DNA of 64,000 bases from Lentisphaerae bacterium ADurb.Bin082 (GTDB lineage Bacteria > Verrucomicrobiota > Lentisphaeria > Oligosphaerales > Oligosphaeraceae), in NCBI GenBank assembly GCA_002070945.1, contig MWEG01000034.1, forward strand, positions 62,001 through 126,000. The letters run 5' to 3'. The position numbers were made by a program, and so were the translations under genes. The notes beneath the pieces were generated by a model. The model had not been told where the DNA came from. It made no database searches and saw nothing but the letters and a program-made list of their open reading frames with translations. Position 1 is the stretch's first letter; every line of letters begins with the position of its first letter. Positions 61,749 through 64,000 of this stretch are shown here, piece by piece.

Positions 61749-62990
61749 ATGCGCAATGTGAAAGATTTTGGCGCCGTCGGCAACGGCTTGGTCAAGGACA
61801 CAGCGGCAATCCAGCGGGCGATTGACGCTGGCGGCACGGTCTATTTTCCCCCAGGAATCTACTTGACCGGCACGCTTTTTCTCCGCAGCCATGGCGGGCT
61901 GCTGCTCGAAACCGGCGCTGTGCTTTTGGGATCGCTGGAGCCGGAGGACTACAAAGTCGAAGACCCGGGATCGTCAAATCACGTTATCAAGACAACGCAA
62001 ACCAACGACTACCACCTGATTGTCGCCCGCAAGCTGGAAAACGTCTTTATCCGCGGCGGTCGAATCGACGGCAGGTCTCTCGACTTCTACGCCGGGCAGC
62101 CGGAGACGCTCGGCTATGGAGGCCGAAAAACGCTGGCGTATCCGCCCTGGAAGCCCACGCAGATGCTGTTTTTCCAGGAATCGAAAAACGTCCGCATTGA
62201 GGACGTCGAACTGGTCAACTCGCCTTTTTGGCATTGCTTTCTGCACGGCTGCGACTGGGTGACCATCCGCGGAGTCCATATCAACAGCTCGCCGATGGAA
62301 CACAACAACGACGGCATTGACATTGACTGCTGCACGCATGTCACTGTAAGCAACTGCATCATCGACACCGGCGATGACGCTCTCACTTTCCGCAGCAACA
62401 CGAAGTACTTGACGGACAAACACGTCTGCGAATATGTGACGGTGAGCAATTGCGTGCTCCGCAGCGAATACGCCCATGCACTCCGCATCGGAGTCGGCGG
62501 CGGCGAAATCCGGCATGGCGTGTTCAGCAACATCGTCATGAACAACACCCGAGGCGCTATCTGGATTTGCTCGAAATACTCCAACCGCAGCTGCGGCGTG
62601 GACATCTCCGACCTGGCGTTTGATCAAATCCACGCCGAGGCCATGAACTTCCTCTTCATCCGGCACGACTATAAATTCATCGAAGGGGTTCCTTTTACAG
62701 GGACGCTGAAGGACATTCGCTTTTCCCGGCTTTCCGGTCGTACGCAGCTGCCTTTCTTGATCGAAGGCAACGGCCTCGCCGAGCTGGCCAACATCACCTT
62801 GTCTGATTGCCAGTTTATCGCTGGCGACCCGCGGCCGTTGTCGGAGCTGGAACGCAAATTCTTCATGATCGAGGAAATCGGCCCGCTCTTTTCGATTAAG
62901 AACGCCACGGGCGTGACCTTGGATAAGGTCCGTGTCAGCTATGACGCCCCAGGCGCATGGCGCGACGCGCCTGCGGAAATCAATAAATAG
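61749..62990 (+). CDS. GH28 (polygalacturonase-type) glycoside hydrolase
   Basis: A 413-residue parallel beta-helix enzyme of GH28 without a signal peptide. The pectate-lyase-like start FGAVGNGLVKDTAAIQRAID and the catalytic aspartates are clear: Asp188 and Asp191 in NNDGIDID, and Asp209/Asp210 in DTGDDALTF. The canonical GHG segment is replaced by GVGGGEIRHG and the RIK motif by AIWICSKYS, so the substrate is probably not plain homogalacturonan; xylogalacturonan or rhamnogalacturonan-type activities are alternatives. GGGAGAG precedes the ATG at 61749. It is 62 bases after the DUF58 gene. Confidence 0.9.
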   Translation: MRNVKDFGAVGNGLVKDTAAIQRAIDAGGTVYFPPGIYLTGTLFLRSHGGLLLETGAVLLGSLEPEDYKVEDPGSSNHVIKTTQTNDYHLIVARKLENVFIRGGRIDGRSLDFYAGQPETLGYGGRKTLAYPPWKPTQMLFFQESKNVRIEDVELVNSPFWHCFLHGCDWVTIRGVHINSSPMEHNNDGIDIDCCTHVTVSNCIIDTGDDALTFRSNTKYLTDKHVCEYVTVSNCVLRSEYAHALRIGVGGGEIRHGVFSNIVMNNTRGAIWICSKYSNRSCGVDISDLAFDQIHAEAMNFLFIRHDYKFIEGVPFTGTLKDIRFSRLSGRTQLPFLIEGNGLAELANITLSDCQFIAGDPRPLSELERKFFMIEEIGPLFSIKNATGVTLDKVRVSYDAPGAWRDAPAEINK

Positions 62991-63015
62991 GTAACACGGG
63001 TATCATGGGGTGGAG

Positions 63016-63618
63016 ATGCAAGAATCGGAGGAGAGCTATGAAATCCTTGTCGCCGTCTGCTGTTCTTCCGTGAAGTATAGAAAGGAACAAATAACGTTTA
63101 TCACTAATTTCCCGTTGAATATTTACACTGTAAACGTGCCAAAATTCTGTTGTTTAGAGGCTTACGCGGTTTCAGATGAAGTTAAACTAACAATTAGCGA
63201 GAATGCAACCAAGCCATTTTACAGCAGGTATCAATTTATATGCAGTATTTTTTCAAAAGAAGCCCACGAGGTTTATATAATCAGATTGGGCAAATGGTTT
63301 TCTTCTGTTATATCAATAATATCTGTTGATACTGGCGAACAAATTAAAATAAAACAAGATTTTTCGGGTAATTTTTTGTTTGTTGACGAAAACAAACATA
63401 CTCTTGCAAGATTAGAAAATTCGTTTTTTGGAAAAAATCAATCGTGTAAAGTTGTTTCCGATGATAATAATGAGGTTATCTTGACTAAAGATATAAGCAA
63501 AATATCGTCTCAACCACATGGATATGGTGAGGTGTATATGCAAGCTACTTCACCAGTGGGATCAAAAATTGATATAAGAATAATTATCGGCTTTATTATT
63601 ATTGATTTTTTTTCATAA
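63016..63618 (+). CDS. AT-rich scramblase/LURP-one-like hypothetical protein
   Basis: An open frame of about 200 residues whose base composition is far more AT-rich than any other gene here. The region LFVDENKHTLARLENSFFGKNQSCKVVSDDNNEVILTKDISK resembles the beta-barrel of phospholipid-scramblase/LURP-one-like (Tubby-like) domains, and the C-terminus is hydrophobic (IIIGFIIIDFF). The start is doubtful: GGAGGAG at 63027 serves an ATG at 63038 in another frame that stops after 11 codons, while this frame has only the ATG at 63016. A frameshift near the start, or foreign origin, is possible. Function is unknown. Confidence 0.45.
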   Translation: MQESEESYEILVAVCCSSVKYRKEQITFITNFPLNIYTVNVPKFCCLEAYAVSDEVKLTISENATKPFYSRYQFICSIFSKEAHEVYIIRLGKWFSSVISIISVDTGEQIKIKQDFSGNFLFVDENKHTLARLENSFFGKNQSCKVVSDDNNEVILTKDISKISSQPHGYGEVYMQATSPVGSKIDIRIIIGFIIIDFFS

Positions 63619-63683
63619 AAAATGGGAATATATGATTTGACGCCTTGAAGACATGCATATATAAAAAAAGGAAAGGCCGACAA

Positions 63684-64000
63684 ATGTTGCAGCGAAAAAC
63701 AAATAATTCGCATCGCAAAATATGTTGCCCTTTCCGCTGTTGTGGTACTTTTGTTACTTGTCCTTTTTTCGGGTTCAGAGGATATTTATATTGACACTTA
63801 TTCCGGGCGGCTCAAAACGATCCGCAAGCAATTTTTAGTCGAACGGTCGTATATATCAGATACAGATTTCTCCAGGCTTGTTGAAAGTTATGAACTTGCC
63901 GGATGTCAGGAAGAATGGAAAATAGCGACAAGCCATCACAGGCGCATTTTACCTCCGGGTACGACAAGGATATGCTGTCAATACGGCAAAGCCGTTGCAA
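63684..64000 (+). pseudogene. Membrane-anchored protein with apparent frameshift in A-run (partial)
   Basis: An ATG at 63684 has AAAGGAAAGG just upstream, but its frame stops at 63787. The coding signal continues in the +1 frame from about 63700 to the window edge: QIIRIAKYVALSAVVVLLLLVLFSGSEDIYIDTYSGRL and onward, a single membrane helix and a periplasmic part. Removing one A from the run at 63695-63699 would fuse the two frames. This could be a true pseudogene, a phase-variable homopolymer or a sequencing error. The family is not recognised. The C-terminus lies outside the window. Confidence 0.55.

Overview
The window is a GC-rich bacterial chromosome segment, fully coding-dense, with no rRNA and no CRISPR array. 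Several traits point to the PVC group, most likely a Lentisphaerota or Verrucomicrobiota-like Gram-negative heterotroph: many glycoside hydrolases and Gfo/Idh/MocA, ThuA-type sugar-catabolic genes, PQQ-like beta-propeller proteins with signal peptides, an exosortase with an EpsI partner, CsgG-like exported proteins, and intergenic spacers built from short tandem words. The phylum is an inference from gene content, not from a marker gene.

Layout. 1-3518: a possible defence module, made of an SMC-like ATPase, a HEAT-like protein cut by the window edge, and a divergent WYL-domain regulator with an 8-bp inverted repeat between them. 3959-7614: an integrase module (small unknown protein, sigma-70-like protein, 46-residue peptide, DUF2924 protein, large serine recombinase), followed by tRNA-Phe and tRNA-Arg at 8139-8302. 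8812-15093: tRNA-dihydrouridine synthase, PQQ propeller protein, a large FtsX-type permease and a nucleoside-sugar epimerase-like protein. 15335-22363: a TIM-barrel glycosidase-like protein, a YegP-type protein, and an operon trpB - SDR - ThuA - Gfo/Idh. 22364-25032: a glycosyltransferase-like gene between two 306-bp direct repeats.

25033-34513 is the most distinctive region. One minus-strand operon encodes an ECF sigma factor, a membrane anti-sigma-like protein, two very large exported proteins of about 1050 residues with CsgG-like N-termini and propeller-like C-termini, a CsgG-like protein and one more exported protein. I know no named system with this composition.

34679-49000: tRNA-Arg, trpS, exosortase/EpsI pair, sialidase, PQQ protein with an ABC ATPase, GH16 enzyme, VWA protein, pyrD, metallophosphoesterase, DUF456 protein and serA. 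49013-62990: GH36-like enzyme, one-piece purL with a glycine at the glutaminase nucleophile position, TerB-like and CapA-like proteins, a parallel beta-helix protein, a zinc-ribbon protein with DUF58 protein, and a GH28 enzyme. 62991-64000 is strikingly AT-rich and holds a scramblase-like ORF and a frameshifted gene that runs off the end.

The spacers are a second theme. At least six repeat families recur: AGTGGAC arrays, CAAACT/AGTTTG hairpins, GAATTAT/GGCATTC heptamer arrays, CTCGCCC runs, a 70-bp ATCTGCG element and a 306-bp element. They occur almost only between genes and in both orientations.
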